A stretch of DNA of 64,000 bases from Monocercomonoides exilis (taxonomy: Eukaryota > Preaxostyla > Oxymonadida > Polymastigidae). This document shows positions 34,576 to 46,989 of this stretch, in pieces (the stretch's first letter is position 1; each line of letters starts with the position of its first letter). The DNA lies in contig LSRY02000017.1 of assembly GCA_001643675.2 (NCBI GenBank), positions 1,426,001-1,490,000 on the forward strand, given 5' to 3'. The notes under the pieces are model-generated. The model was not told the DNA's origin. It did no database searches and saw only the letters and a list, made by a program, of their open reading frames with translations. A program made the position numbers and the translations under genes.

Positions 34576-35021
34576 AGGTAAAAATTTGTTCCTGTAAAAT
34601 AAAGTGGAATTTAATTGATATAAACTGAACTAATATTGAGCATTATTTGTAAGTTTTTTCTTTTCTTTTCTTTGCTTTGCTTTTGTTAGTGTATTTATTA
34701 GATGCTATTTTGGAAATTATTGTTGTTTTTATTTGATTTATTTTTTATTTTATTTTATTTTATTTTATTTTAGCGTTGTTGTTATGAAATAACCTACAAC
34801 CTGTGACAATTCTATTAGAGCTTAGAAATTTGGAATGCAATTTTCGTTTCAAAAAAGGCTTTTTTGAAGATTGAACAAAAAATGAAGCAATGTGAAATTT
34901 TCATAATATATAGAAAGATAACTACATCCAATTAAAAAAAGGAAAAAAATAATTCTTGAAAAAAAAGGAAACTGAAATAGTTGATGACAAATGTGAGCTT
35001 ACTCAACATTAATTAATATGC
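34576..35021. other. Convergent spacer with (TTTTA)n
   Basis: 3' flanks of the RRM gene (+) and the VAMP7-like gene (−). A (TTTTA) run of ~5–6 units lies near 34746–34773. No gene seen. Confidence 0.55.
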
Positions 35022-35957
35022 TTAAGATTTTTTACAGTTCTTGAACGTGAACCCTCCACAGGCAGCAACAACAATAACAAAGATAAGAATCTAAATACCA
35101 AAATATATATTTTGTTAACAAATTGGAGAAAGAATCATCAACACACCAAAATGATTACAATGATTATAATCCATAGCTTGATATTTTTATACCACATTGC
35201 CTTTTTCAATCCGACGGATTTCTTTTTAAATTGTGCAGCAGACTGGTTGAGCTGTTCAGCTTGGTCGACAAGAAGTTCTATTTTTTCTTGCCTAACAAGA
35301 ATTTTATCTTTAAATGTTTAAACAAAATTCGAGAAATAAATAATAATTTTATTTGTCAAATAATAATGTCAAGTCTAATGAAAGAAAACCAATATTTTGT
35401 TCGACAACTCCACGCAACTCATCGACGTCGGATTGCACTTGTTTAAGTTTATTTATTGATTGTGTTGAGTATTCATTCTTAAATGATTTATTTTTAAATT
35501 TTTGAATGAATAAAACAAATGAAATAAATAACAAACCATGCACTGTTGAAGCTGCGAAGCAAATTCTCTCATTCCATTTGTTGCTGCTGAGTAAACTCCA
35601 TCTCTGTATTGCGATGTGAATCTTCGTTGCAATTCCGAAAGAAATGCGAATGCTTCACGAGAACCGAATTCTTTCTCAGTGAGGCAAAGATAACAAATAC
35701 GCGACTTCACCATGTAATGAAATGTGTACCTATTAAAAACAATGATAATTATATTATTAACAATTTATTTCAACTGTTAAAAAGGGAAAAGGTCAAAACA
35801 ATAAAACAAACTGTTCATAAATGTACGACATTTTGCTGTCTGTCGCGGGTATTTTCTGCAAAATTGTTCTAGAAACTTGAGGGAAGTTTCCTTTTGCGGT
35901 TGAACTTTCGCACAGAACAATGGTGTTCCTTGCTATAAGAGAATAAATAATTGGCAT
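35022..35957 (-). CDS. VAMP7: VAMP7-type longin R-SNARE (218 aa, 5 exons)
   Basis: Exons 35957–35812, 35729–35537, 35477–35390, 35307–35147, 35090–35022; 657 nt, 218 aa (human VAMP7 is 220). The N-terminal longin domain starts MPIIYSLIARNTIVLCE; its later part contains TFHYMVKSRICYLCLTE and FAFLSELQRRF. The SNARE motif runs from ~residue 118 (INKLKQVQSDVDELRGVVEQ) with the zero-layer Arg in KILVRQEKIELL. A C-terminal TM helix (~190–210) is rich in Ile/Val and followed by CGGFTFKNC. It would act in late endosome, lysosome or secretory fusion by pairing with Q-SNAREs. The last intron lies within the TM helix. Confidence 0.95.
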
Positions 35958-36111
35958 AATTCACCTTTAATAAAGGGAAATATGAAATAAATTAGTGAAC
36001 AACAGAAAAAGTGATAATATTTTATTGATATAATTTATTAATTGTTAAGTGCTAACTTTTTTCTTAATACCCTTAAAGAAATATTTTTTCATTGTTGTGT
36101 TGTGTTATAAT
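35958..36111. promoter_or_regulatory. Putative bidirectional promoter
   Basis: Only ~154 bp separates the divergent start codons of the VAMP7-like gene and the Ser-rich gene. AT-rich; no specific motif recognised. Confidence 0.45.
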
Positions 36112-39100
36112 ATGACGGAGAAGCCCCACGAGCCTCCATCGGTGCAAAATCCGTCACCTAAAGTACCTTGTATGTTATCCAGAATGAAGAGAAGTCAAAG
36201 TCAGTACCTTCCACGGGGTTGGGAAAAGGTGTGAGGGAAATTTTATTCGTTATTTTTTTCTTAATTGTAACTGTAAATCCACTAAAATATGTGTGCATAA
36301 ACTGACCTTTAATGATATTGTAAATTTCTTATTTTAAAATTTACTAAATATCAATTATTAAGTCTGATTTATCTTCCCAAATTTCCGTGTCCTCATCGCT
36401 CAAACCTCAGTCATTAACTCCAAAAACAGCACGAGAGCTACGGTTCAATAGTCAATGTGATCAGTTACCTCCACAGCAAAGTGAATCAAGAGATGAAAAC
36501 GAAGAATCTGCGCATATTTTTGGGAAAACAATTAGTAGCATGAAACCATCTGCATACGTTCAACAACTTTTTGGATTAAACATGAAACGCAGCGAATTGC
36601 TTCGAGAAACAAAGCAGAGAGAAGCTGAAGAAAAAGAACGACGAGATAAAGAAGTTCGAGAAAGAGAAGAAAAGATTCAAAAAGCTTATTTTGAGCGGCT
36701 CAAAGGCAATAAAAATTCTCTTCGATCAAAACAATTTATTCCCCCTCCTCTTGATCCTCTTGTTTTGCAAGCGCGTCTCTGTGATTCATTAAGTCAAGCA
36801 ACATTATATCCATCAATTTCATTTGGAAGAACCACACCAGAAGGAACGAAAAATGCACTATCATTAGCAGTGAATCCGTTTGTAACAATGCAATCAGAAC
36901 CTGCTCTTCCTATGATAATGAAAAAATCAATGGAAGAGCGACGGATTGCTGAAAAGGAAAGACAAAAAGAAGAAAACAAAAGGATGGTAGTAATTGATGG
37001 CTTAAGAAAGATGAGGGAAAAATCTGAAGAAAAATTAAAGAAAAAACTACTGTCTTCGACATCATCAAAATTCCCTTCTTCAATTCTTCGAAGGGAAGTT
37101 GGGTTTGATCCCTCTGAAGTCAAAGATAATCGAAAAGAAGTCAAAAGAGAACAGTCACTGTTCGCTAATAAACCGAAGTTTCTAAAGATAGACGATGATG
37201 CCGATAAATACGAAGATTCTTTAGATGGAGACGCCAAAACAGAATCAGGGTTGCTGCCTGCAGAAAACGATGGAGCATTTTCTTTCCGAGATGCGTCCAA
37301 ATCTGAGTTTACCTCGTCCATCTTGCAACTCCCAGAATCGACAACTTCTTCCCCTTTCTATTCGCCCTCACTTCCTTTCAGTCCGTTCTGCCATCGCTTT
37401 GTGAATGATCCCTCGTCAAACAAAGCAGCTGGCGATTCTGTTGTGGAGAAGGCGTCTCGCTTCATCACAAACCATCTGCTGAAGAACCGTCCCCTGCACA
37501 GGTCGATGCTGTCAGATGACTTCGACGGTGCAGATGAGTACGAAAACAGCGAGAATGCCGATCTGACAGACTCAGACACCTGCGAGTGCAGCAGCTCCGA
37601 TGAATCTGCAGACACACAAGATTCGTCTCATTCATCTCATTCATGTCACTCGCGTCATTCGTGTCATTCGCAGCACTCCCCAATCCATCAGAGCCCAAGT
37701 GCAGCCAGCCCAAGTGCACAAAGAGGGAACACATTGCCAATCAACAACCAGGTCACTTCTCATCTTTTCTCTGACTTTTCTGAAGGCACCGAGCATCTCG
37801 GGAATTCCGCCCGTCTTGCTGCTCTTCGCCAGCAGGCCCAGTTTCCGCCTTCGCTTCTTTTTGGAATCTTCGACTCGTCGCGCAACGAGCAGCCGCTCGG
37901 CGCGTGCGTACTGCAGCTGCCTGCACTCCAGGCAGGTGTCGAAGACCCGCTGGCAACACCTTCCTTTCCTTCCCCCTCAAACTCCACGTCAGCACAGACA
38001 AGCGACCTCTTCTCTCCTGCCTCGTCGCACGATGCACTCACACTGGTTATTCCTGAAAGCACCCCTGCTCCACACTTTGAGATCGCATCTGCTAATTCTC
38101 TTGAGTCGTTTGCGACATTAGAAACAGCCTCGTCCAGTTCTGCTCTGCTAACTTCAGCCAAATACGATTGTCAGTCTTCTTCAGCCGCTGCATCTTCTTC
38201 TTCTTCTTCTTCTTCTTCAGCTGCTTCGTTCCCTTCGTTCCCTTCCCTGCCGATTACTTCTTCCCTTGCTACAACAGTCACTGCTTCTCTTGCCTCTCTT
38301 CCTTCACCTTCTCCCTCCCTGTCACCATCACCCCTGAGCATATCTTCTGTGCCTTCTTTCCCTTCCTTCTTGCCATCTTCCAACGCTGTCTCTTCCTCCT
38401 CGTTCACTCCCCTCTCCCCACTTTCCCGCTCAACTTCAACAACATTCATTGACTCCGCTGCTCTTTCGTCTGACTCTTCCTCTTCTGCTCTTATGCCAGC
38501 ACCGATCACAGACAAATATGCTCAATCGTCTTCCTCCCTCTTTCCCTGTGAGGCTGCTTCCTGCGATCTTCTACTGCAGAAGCAGCCAAACCGGTCTCTT
38601 TTGATTGAAAGAGAGAAATCCACGTCATTCAGAAACTCCTCTTCGCCTGTTCTCGACTCGCTTGCTTCTCACAACCACACTCCAGACGTTTCATTTCACG
38701 AAGCTGAACCAAAAGAAGAATACAACAAGGAAACACAGAAAAGCAAAGAAGAAGAAAATGCAGATAGATTGAAGCAGAAGAGTGAGCAAGGAGAATCACA
38801 GGGTGTGCTGACCAGTTTAAGATGCATGGGGAACAATCTGAAGCAGCACAGACAACAACACCAAATACATCACAATCATCTATTTAGCAGCAGTAGTAGC
38901 AGTAGTAGTAGTAGTGGTAGTAGCAGTAGCAATAGTTGTAGTAGTAGTAGTAGCACCAGCAGCAAAAGCGGTTCTGACGAGATCACTTCAAACATCCACA
39001 GCCACATGTCTATTTCTGATCACCAAGACAGACACATTCATCTGTCGCACATTGGTTTTTCTCTCATTCACCCGCCATTTCACACTCATCGCCATCTCTC

Positions 39101-39917
39101 CCACAAAAATCACCATTTGAGTGATGATCCCGTCAGCACTGGATCTTTGCCGCAGAACTTGATAGGAAGTGTCACAAATGAAGAAGAGGAGAAGAGGAAA
39201 AAAAGGAAAAATCAATCAGAAACTGTAGAATCCAACATTTCATCCGAAACTGCTTCTTCTGCCAGAGAAGAGAGAGAGAGAAGTGATGGATCAAGAATAA
39301 GCTCTGGGAACAGCAGCGATTCAGATGGAAGTGCCAATGGATGCCCAGCAGACAAAGCAAATGCTGATAATGTTGAAAACAAGACAGACACGTTGAATTC
39401 ATCACAGCACACATCAGAGAGTGTTGATGTGAATGATCAAATTGCTTCATCAGTTGTCTCAAAGAAAGCGATTTGTGGTGATAACTTCAATGTTGCAGAT
39501 ATATCTTCCTTTGATTTTCCTTCTTCTTCTTCTTCTTCGGATTCTCCTTCTTCTTCTGTCAACTCTGTTAATAAAATCAGTTCTGAAAATCCACATGCAA
39601 ATTCTGTCACTTCTCCGTCCACATCTTTTTCTGCTTCTGCTAATTTTGTCAATCTGTGGAGCGAAAAGAAAGGCAAAGCACGGCAAATCGGAGTGTTCAG
39701 CCAAATTGACTCAGGCAAGCTGTGCAACTGTGCAGCTGGGCAACCTGCAAACAAGCCCAAAAAGCAGCAGTCCTTTTCGTATCGCCCGAGCCCTCTGTTG
39801 TTTGATGTTTCGAACGAGTCGAATGGCTTCTCGCCTTCTCCAATGTGTTTGCGGCGTGCTGTTTCGTTTTCTTTTCCTCCCGACAGACTTCGCTGCCTTT
39901 TATTATATCACGATTGA
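36112..39917 (+). CDS. Large Ser-rich, mostly disordered protein with a charged helical region (1,223 aa, 2 exons)
   Basis: Exons 36112–36228 and 36363–39917; 3,672 nt, TGA. The N-terminus is MTEKPHEPPSVQNPSPKVP. Around residues 90–280 lies the least low-complexity part: AYVQQLFGLNMKRSELLRE, an E/R/K-rich helix (RREAEEKERRDKEVR-like), then NPFVTMQSEPALPM and a second charged helix. After this come long Ser-rich segments, a His/Ser stretch (SCHSRHSCHSQHS), AGT-encoded serine runs (~38887–38960) and acidic patches. No domain, signal peptide or TM segment recognised. Serine codon use switches from TCT/TCC to AGT in one run, so these tracts arose independently. A scaffold or phospho-target role is only a guess. 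Confidence 0.78.
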
Positions 39918-40353
39918 ATTACAACTTTCATGCTTTGTTTTGTTCTTTCTCTCTCCATCACCCATTTTCTACACATCCGATTTTTTTATATAATCTTTTT
40001 TTTTTGTATGTGTGTGTTTCATAATTACAATGGTATTTTTTATTTTATTGTATTATTGTATATAGCTGGAATTAACTATTTTTTTATTTTTTTATTTTAG
40101 AAATGTCATTCGTTTTTGATTGTATATATTTGGCATTGTATGTTTATGCCGTTTTTTACAATACATTTGTACTTCTAATTTCTTGAATTCTCAATTTTTT
40201 TTTTGAACTTCTTTTTTTAATGAATCACAAAGATTTTTCTCAATTTTCCTTTTTTATTGTATTAATAATTATTAGCACTTTACGGAAATGTTAAAAAAAA
40301 TACTTGAATGAATGTTGTAATTCGAAATTTTTAAAATGATCAAATTAAATATT
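39918..40353. other. 3' flank of the Ser-rich gene, T-rich
   Basis: Runs of T and TTTTAT-like sequence after the stop codon; no gene. It ends where the foldback repeat begins. Confidence 0.5.
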
Positions 40354-41404
40354 TACACCAAAAATAATTCAAATTCGTAAAAGAATAATTCAATTTCGTA
40401 ATTAATAATTCGAAATCGAAAATTAATAATTCGAATTCGAAATTAATATTTCAATTTCGAAAAAAAATAATTCGATTTCGGAATTAATATTTCAAAATCG
40501 AAAATTAATAATTCAATTTCGTAATTTATTAATTCGATTTCGAAAAAGAATAATTCAATTTCGAAACGTGAATTTTTTTGATTTGTGGAATGAATAACTT
40601 GTGTTTGGGGTTATAAATTCATTTTATTTTTATCTCATCAGCAAATTTAGTTTATCAATAATTGAAAAATGTTGCATTTTCATTAAAAAATTTTCTTTCA
40701 TTTTGAATGAAGATTCATTGATTGAAGTTAATTTGAAAAGGAAAGAAATACATTTTTATGTTTAAACCGATATTATTCAGAATTTTGCCAATGAAACAAT
40801 AACATTATTGTGAAGAAATAATTCAATAATCGTGATTAAATTTTTTTAAAATTTTATTTGGTTATTCAATAGAATGAATTTTTATAAAATTATTAATATT
40901 TGAGTGATGATTTTCGAAAATGAAAAAAAATTCAAAAAATTGATTTATTGATTGTTGCAATAAAAAAACAGTTTTCTATGAGTAATAAAATTTGATAGGT
41001 TAAAAAATAACTTGAACTTTTCTGAAATCCATTCTCGAGAAAAATTAAAAATTTCAGTTTCTAATGAATTTCGAAATTGAAATAATCATTTTTGAAATTG
41101 AATTATTCTTTTTCGAAATCGAATTAATAAATTACGAAATTGAATTATTAATTTTCGATTTTGAATTATTAATTCCGAAATTGAATTATTAATTTTCGAT
41201 TTCGAATTATTAATTCCGAATTTGAATTATTTTTTTCGAAATTGAAATATTAATTCCGAAATCGAATTATTTTTTTCGAAATTGAAATATTAATTTCGAA
41301 TTCGAATTATTAATTTTCGATTTCGAATTATTAATTACGAAATTGAATTATTCTTTTTCGAATTTGAATTATTTTTTTTCGAATTAGAATTATTTTTGGT
41401 GTAT
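40354..41404. mobile_element. Foldback element with tandem-repeat arms
   Basis: The left arm (~40354–40575) and right arm (~41093–41404) are inverted copies: both outer ends read TACACCAAAAATAATTC in their own direction, and the same order of variants follows inward. Each arm is itself a tandem array of ~20–25-nt units of the AATTCAATTTCGAAATTAAT type. The right arm is longer by some units, as expected from slippage. The ~515-bp middle has no coding frame. This layout is that of Foldback/Galileo-type elements. No transposase is present, so it is non-autonomous if mobile. Confidence 0.75.
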
Positions 41405-41529
41405 GTGTTATGTCCGAAAAGAAAATCATACAATATTTTCTTTTTGTCATGATGATCAAAAACTTTATTCAAGTAAACATCTGCATCACCTTGGAAAAGG
41501 CGAGACCAAGTCAGTCAGTGCCCGTCAGT

Positions 41530-41531
<2 letters not shown>

Positions 41532-41590
<59 letters not shown>
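41532..41590 (+). repeat. Poly(T) tract, 59 nt
   Basis: Uninterrupted T run just right of the foldback element. It could be a poly(A) tail in reverse (a retroposed sequence on the minus strand), but I see no adjacent gene-like sequence ending there. The exact length is liable to sequencing error. Confidence 0.85.
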
Positions 41591-41591
<1 letters not shown>

Positions 41592-42262
41592 AGAAAAACC
41601 AGCAATTTTAAAAAATTAGCTAACAAAAGGATAAAACATTTACCGATAATTCAAAATTCTCATGACAAAAATTTTTGCTCAATTTTCAATCAATAAACCT
41701 TAAAAAAATTTAAATTGATTTCAATTCTATTTCACACTTTCACATAAATTATAACTTTCACATCAAATGTGCAACAAGATTGCTCAATTTGTTTGTTAAT
41801 GTTTTTGAAGAATTGTTTTCTGTTTTGCATTTTTTATTTATATTCATTTTTGAAAGGAATAAAACTTCAGTGTGTATTTACATTGGGAAAAAAATTTTCT
41901 TCAATAGACATATTTCACGTTTTTCCATATTGATTCTTGTAATTTGCAATAAAAAATTTATTCCTTTTTGTAAAGAATAGTTAGTTTTGACAAAAATAAA
42001 AATATTGCGAGTTTTTTAAAAAAAATGAATCAAGGAAATATTTTCCATGAATAACGAACAAAATTCTTTCTTGTAACATATATAAAAAAATGATTTCAAA
42101 AATGATAAATTATATTGTTTTCTGTATTCTAAATTTGTTTCTTTATTTTCATTTGAAAGTTGTTCCTCTCCTTTTTGAGATGTTTCTTTGTAAGAATAAA
42201 AAATTATTGCGCGTTATTGACATTCAAATTGATGGTTCTGATTTTCTTCTTTTTTTTCATTC
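41591..42262. other. Intergenic, AT-rich; nothing recognised
   Basis: No frame with coding-like composition; A/T runs only. Confidence 0.45.
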
Positions 42263-42308
42263 ATGATTGTAATCATCATCATCAAATTCATTTATTTTTG
42301 TTCTCCAT

Positions 42309-43933
42309 TTAGTTCTTCATCTTCTTTTCTTTCTCCTTCTTCATCTTCTCATCTTCTTTTGCTATTTCTATTTCTATTTCTATGTCTTTATCTCTATCTA
42401 ATTCTTTTTCTTTTTCTTTTTCTTTTTCTCCAGTCGCACTGCCTCTGCCCTTGCCCTCCGCTCCCTTTTCCTCCTCACTTCCACGCAGTCCATTCACGTC
42501 AACAGCTCCAGTGCCTTTTTCCAGCGTTTCCCGCTTCTCCAAGGTTGCACATCTCTTCGTCACTTTCCACATCCCGCAACACCTCCACATCCTCCCCGTT
42601 CACCATTTATTCCTGTTGGCTTATGTTCGGAAGCAGCACCTCCGTCTCCCCGCTCTGCAGGATGTGATAACACACGTGCACCACCCAAAACACAACGTTC
42701 TTTGAGTATCACTCACAGTGCAGCAGCTCCAGCATCCGTCCTGCATTCTTATTCGCAACTCCAAACAATTCCCTAACTTGATGTTCAAAATTATCTTCCT
42801 CTTCCTAAACCCCACACTTCCCCTCCACTCTTCTCTTTTCACATCCCCCATTCCCTTTTTTATTTCCATCATGGATCTCCATCCTTCATCACCACTTTCT
42901 TCTCCAGCTCTTCATTCAATTCCTTCAATGTTTTCTCAGCATCCACTCCACACTTTGCTCTTCTGCTTTTCCTCTGCCATCTCCTTGGGATGCACAAGTC
43001 GCTGATCCTGCTGCTTCCTCTGCCGACGCTTCAGCACGTAGAACCCCGCAGTCATCACCACCACTATCACACACACCGTTCTCACTTCAATATGCAGTAT
43101 GATCGTCTTCCCATTCAGCTCAAACAGGCAAAGCCCCCTGCCTACACCTTCCATTCTTCTATCCAGTGTAATTGCGGCTGTCTCGTTGAACTTTCTTCCT
43201 TTCCCTGCGTCATCCTTCCCTGTCACCTCCCCTGCCCTCCACACTCCCCCTTCCCCGCCTCTCCGCAACTCCACACCCAGCTCCTCGCTTGAATACACCA
43301 CCTGCGCCAGCACATTCTCCTCTTCCACGCTCTCCTCAATCACCTCCCGCCCGATTCTCCCGAATACCCACCGCTCCGTGTTCTGCCCTGTGCACTCAAA
43401 ACGGTATGTCGTCACCCGCTTGCCCCCTTCTGCCCCCCGCACAATTATCTGGAAGTACAGCCCGCTCTGCACAAGCTCCCGCACCACAAACTCCAGCCGC
43501 GCCCACACCCCACTGCTTGTCCAGCTGACGTTCGAAAGCACGGAGCAGAAACACATACCAATTGCGCCTGCAGTTTAACCATCCGGTTCAGCTCGCATCT
43601 GCTCCCCGGACCAAACATATCGCTCACTGCTGAGCTGCCCACTTCAGCACTCCCCCTCCTCTGTTGGAACACCTGCATATCGATCTGTCTCAGCTCATCC
43701 CCGCTCACCACACACTCCTCAACCACCAGCACGCATCACTCTTTCCTCCTCAATTTCCCATTTACATTTTCAAATATCATTGAAAACATTAATAACTGTG
43801 ACTCTATCACTACCAACCCAGCTGCTGCTCTGCACTTTTCGACGTACCCTGCTTGCTGATAAATATCCACCACGCCCCGCTTATTCTCACACACGCAATC
43901 CATATCTCCCAGCAGTTTGCATCTTGCGCTCAA
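42309..43933 (-). pseudogene. Remnant of a single-pass membrane protein (surface-protein-like), C-terminal part
   Basis: G/C content is much higher than in the flanks and the minus strand carries several coding-like frames. The clearest (43556–42936) reads ARLEFVVRELVQSGLYFQII, then FECTGQNTERWVF, then a TM helix (TVCVIVVVMTAGFYVL) followed by a stop-transfer KRRQRK. Upstream pieces (43732–43570, 43933–43736) contain CVCENKRGVVDIYQQ and ELRQIDMQVFQQRRG. Downstream, 42590–42309 is a Glu/Lys-rich cytoplasmic-tail-like frame. I could not join these into one open model: frames change and stops intervene without convincing splice sites. A decayed gene is more likely than a live one. The architecture (ectodomain, TM, charged tail) resembles the large surface-protein families of oxymonads (inference). 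Confidence 0.5.
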
Positions 43934-44033
43934 CCTCTAAACTCCTGTCATTGTTTGAGTTTAATAGGCGTATCTTTTGTCCGCTCCATACACACGAGAA
44001 GAACATGCTTTAACGATTGAAATGGTTTGAAAT

Positions 44034-44291
44034 GGGAGATTATTTTTGAAATCATAACTTTTTTCGGAGTGCTGTTTTTTCAAAGATTGTTAGACTTTGG
44101 GAAAAGATTTTGAATTCAAATGATGAATTCATAACAACTGCTTCAAAAATAGATGTTTGACCTGAATTGAAGATGATGATGTTTTTTTGCAAAAAATTTG
44201 AATTTTTCAATGTTAGCTTGTTAATATTCAGAAGAAACTTTTCGATTCGAAAATTTTGAAAGAAATATTATGATTTCAAAAATAATCACCC
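44034..44291. mobile_element. MITE-like element A, GGG(T/A)GATT terminal inverted repeats
   Basis: Left end GGGAGATTATTTTTGAAATC, right end its inverse (44268–44291) ending in CACCC. ~24 bp of TIR, 258 bp total, interior non-coding. The same terminal sequence occurs in the element at 53131–53386 with an unrelated interior. Confidence 0.75.
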
Positions 44292-45419
44292 AAATAATAT
44301 AAGAAAAATTGAAAAAATGAAAATTATTCACAAACAATAAATAAAAGAATTTAAACAAGTTGAAAACTTTAATGAATACATTTTAACAAGTTAAGAACTC
44401 ATTCATTTGAAAAAATGGACTATGAAATAAAATCATTTCAGTGACAGGGAGTGACGTGAGTGCCGTGGTATTTATCCCATTAAAAAATGATCACGGCACA
44501 AACCATTGTACAAAAAATATTAAATAAGAACATTTCAATAATAATAATTATTATTATTACACACAAAATCACATTTAATAAAAATTAAATATATGTCAAT
44601 CGAAATTAATAATTTTTATTATTCACAAATGTGGAATTTGAAAAAATGAGTCAAAAAAAATATATTTTTGTCACGTCACATCACTCCAAAAATATTCACG
44701 TCAGAAGGCATGTGACCCAGATGTTTATATTCAAGTATATTTGATACTGGGAAAAAAAGAACATTATATTAATTGGATGAACAAAGGTGAGATGAGAGAA
44801 TTTTTTGAATTTGACAGATGTTTTTTTGAAATCATATTTTTCTTTGAAAAACTTTTTTGTTTGGAAATTAATCTTGATACAATATTTTTAGCTCACTGAA
44901 AAGGGAAATCCTGTAAAATGATATCTTTGTTCTCAATTCTTCAAAAGCATTATCTTTTTTAAAAATTGAAATTAATTTTTTGAATCAATAAATTTTTACA
45001 AGGCTTTAATAACAACTCTTACACTTATGAACACAAAAATATTTAAAAATATATATTTTTGAAATCAATCATCACAATGTTCGACAGAGTGAATAAGCGA
45101 CATGAGCAGAATATAAATGAACATCTCAAATTCGTTTGAAGCTTTTATGGATAATTATTTGTTTATTGTTTATATGGAAAAAAATACGGACTTTCAAAGC
45201 ATTTTTTGTACAAAGCACATAAAAATTGCTTCACTAATAACTTTATTTAACATTCTCAGATTTCAAAAAAAATTTTGATATACAGATTTATTAACAGGCA
45301 TCATTGAAATATAAACATAAAGTTTTCCAACATTTCACGAATGAAAAAAATGGACTGCTATTTCTAGTGTTTTTTGACACATAAAAATCAATAAAAAGTG
45401 CATAATTTTTCAATGAAAA
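44292..45419. other. AT-rich region between element A and the Merlin remnant
   Basis: No gene seen. Around 44445–44475 and 44680–44705 there are imperfect inverted segments built on GTGACGTGA/TCACGTCAC. They may be degraded ends of another element or of the Merlin copy itself; I could not define them. Confidence 0.4.
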
Positions 45420-46586
45420 TGGCAGAAGCAAAATATTTAGCGCCATATCATATGTGCAAACCTGACTTTGCTGAAATGAATTGTTGACAAATTATGCATT
45501 TTATATTTTGGTAATTTTTTCTCGAAAAAATGTGTGAGATCAAAAATCTTTAATAAAAAAATGTCAAAGATACCAGAAACAAAAGACGTGATCTCAAACA
45601 CGAATTGCTTGTTTCCCATTTTTGAATGTACCTGGAAGTTAATTTTCGAGAAAAGACTTCTTATTTAAACTGGAGAATGCAAACACAGGAAGTACAAAAA
45701 ATTTCTGGCAAAAGAGACAACGTTAAGGTTATAAAGTTGAAAAAAGTGCCCGATTATTACATGATTTTATAAATGAACAACATTATCAAATACAAAATCT
45801 GCAGTAAATAAGATCATGCATATGCTTCTGCAGTTTTGGATGGAATTGAGAACAAAGCTTACACATTTATTAAAACATCTGGATAGAAACACCATTTCAT
45901 TCTATAACAATATTTGCAGGGAAGTTTGTGTCAATGTGCTTTTCAAGAAGTTGTACAAAATAAAAGGAGTGGTGAAGAAGGTGGAAATAGACGAAATGTT
46001 GTGAAGGAGAATGAAATATAACAGAGAAAAAAAGGAAAAACAATTTTGGATTTTTGTGTGTGTAGAAAGATCAGAAGAAAGCCATGAAAGATCCTTCACA
46101 ATGGTGGTACCAAATAGGAACAAGGAAAAGCTGCAAGTTGCAATCAAAGAGCGCATTTTAACTTTCACAACGATAGACAGCAATGAATGGAAATCCGATA
46201 ATTAAATTGATGAAGAAGGTTTTATTCACAAAACCATTTACCATTAGAGAAATTTTGTTGATCCAGAAAACAAATCAGTATTCACTAACACAGCGGAAGG
46301 TTTTTGGTTCAATTTTCGGAAATATCTTCACAGATTTGGAATCCGAACAAGATTTCTTCAACAATATATAGCATCTTTCATTGTTCGTTCGATGGGATTA
46401 CTGACTTTTATTCAACTCGTTGAATCTGCAATTCATTTGAATATCGAAAACGAAGAAATGGTTGCTGAGGAAGACTAAAATGATCCAGATAAGGCAAACG
46501 AAGAGGAAGAGATCTCAGACATAGACGATCTTCCTGATGAATGTTCTGATTATTGTGCAGATGATGGTGCAGACGTATCAAAATGA
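45420..46586 (+). mobile_element. Merlin-type DNA transposon remnant: ISXO2/IS1016-like DDE transposase pseudogene
   Basis: One reading frame from 45777 to 46586 carries the ISXO2-like catalytic core, broken only by nonsense codons. In order: NTISFYNNICREVCVNVL (~45891–45944); VVKKVEIDEM with the first catalytic Asp; a TGA at 46002; RRMKYNRE...QFWIFVCVER; a stop at 46203; GFIHKTIYH; a TAG near 46245; NFVDPENKSVFTNTAEGFW, where the E after NTA matches the third acidic residue; and RFLQQYIASFIV. A later in-frame TAA precedes an Asp/Glu tail. Sequence before 45777 is in other frames and may hold the degraded zinc-ribbon N-terminus. Merlin elements are the eukaryotic relatives of IS1016. I could not identify its TIRs or target duplication. 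Non-functional. Confidence 0.85.
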
Positions 46587-46724
46587 ACTGATGACTAATT
46601 ATTTTTGAACGATTTCATGCACTTTAAAATGAATAAATAAATAAATAAATAAATAAATTTAAAATAATAAAAATATATCTTCACCCATTTTGAATTAGAA
46701 ACCAAATATGTATATATATATATT

Positions 46725-46964
46725 GGGTGATTCTTTTTGAAAAGTCACAAATGTTTAATTTTCAAATAAATCAAAAATATCATATTTTGTTCAGATATTT
46801 GTTGGTACACACCAAACTTCACTAATGTGGAATCTATCTCTTGAAAGAGCAATTTCATTCATTCTAAAGAAGATTCGTGAGTGGAAACAGAAATTTGAGC
46901 AGTATATGATATTTTTGATTTGTTTGAAAATAAAACATTTGCGACTTTTCAAAAAGAATAACCC
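46725..46964. mobile_element. MITE-like element B, GGGTGATT termini, 240 bp
   Basis: Left GGGTGATTCTTTTTGAAAAG pairs with the inverse at 46943–46964; similarity continues ~60 bp inward with small gaps (ATTTTCAAATAAATC / its inverse). TA-rich flanks (TATATATT, ATTATAT). No coding capacity. Confidence 0.8.
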
Positions 46965-46989
46965 ATTATATGGGTGATTTTTTTTGATA

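Noticed and set aside
41403-41696. Protein frame through the poly(T) tract (poly-Phe)
   Set aside because: Created by the homopolymer; flanks have no coding character.
41780-41980. Short plus-strand ORF (66 aa, Phe/Ile-rich)
   Set aside because: Chance frame in AT-rich DNA; no splice partners, no motif.
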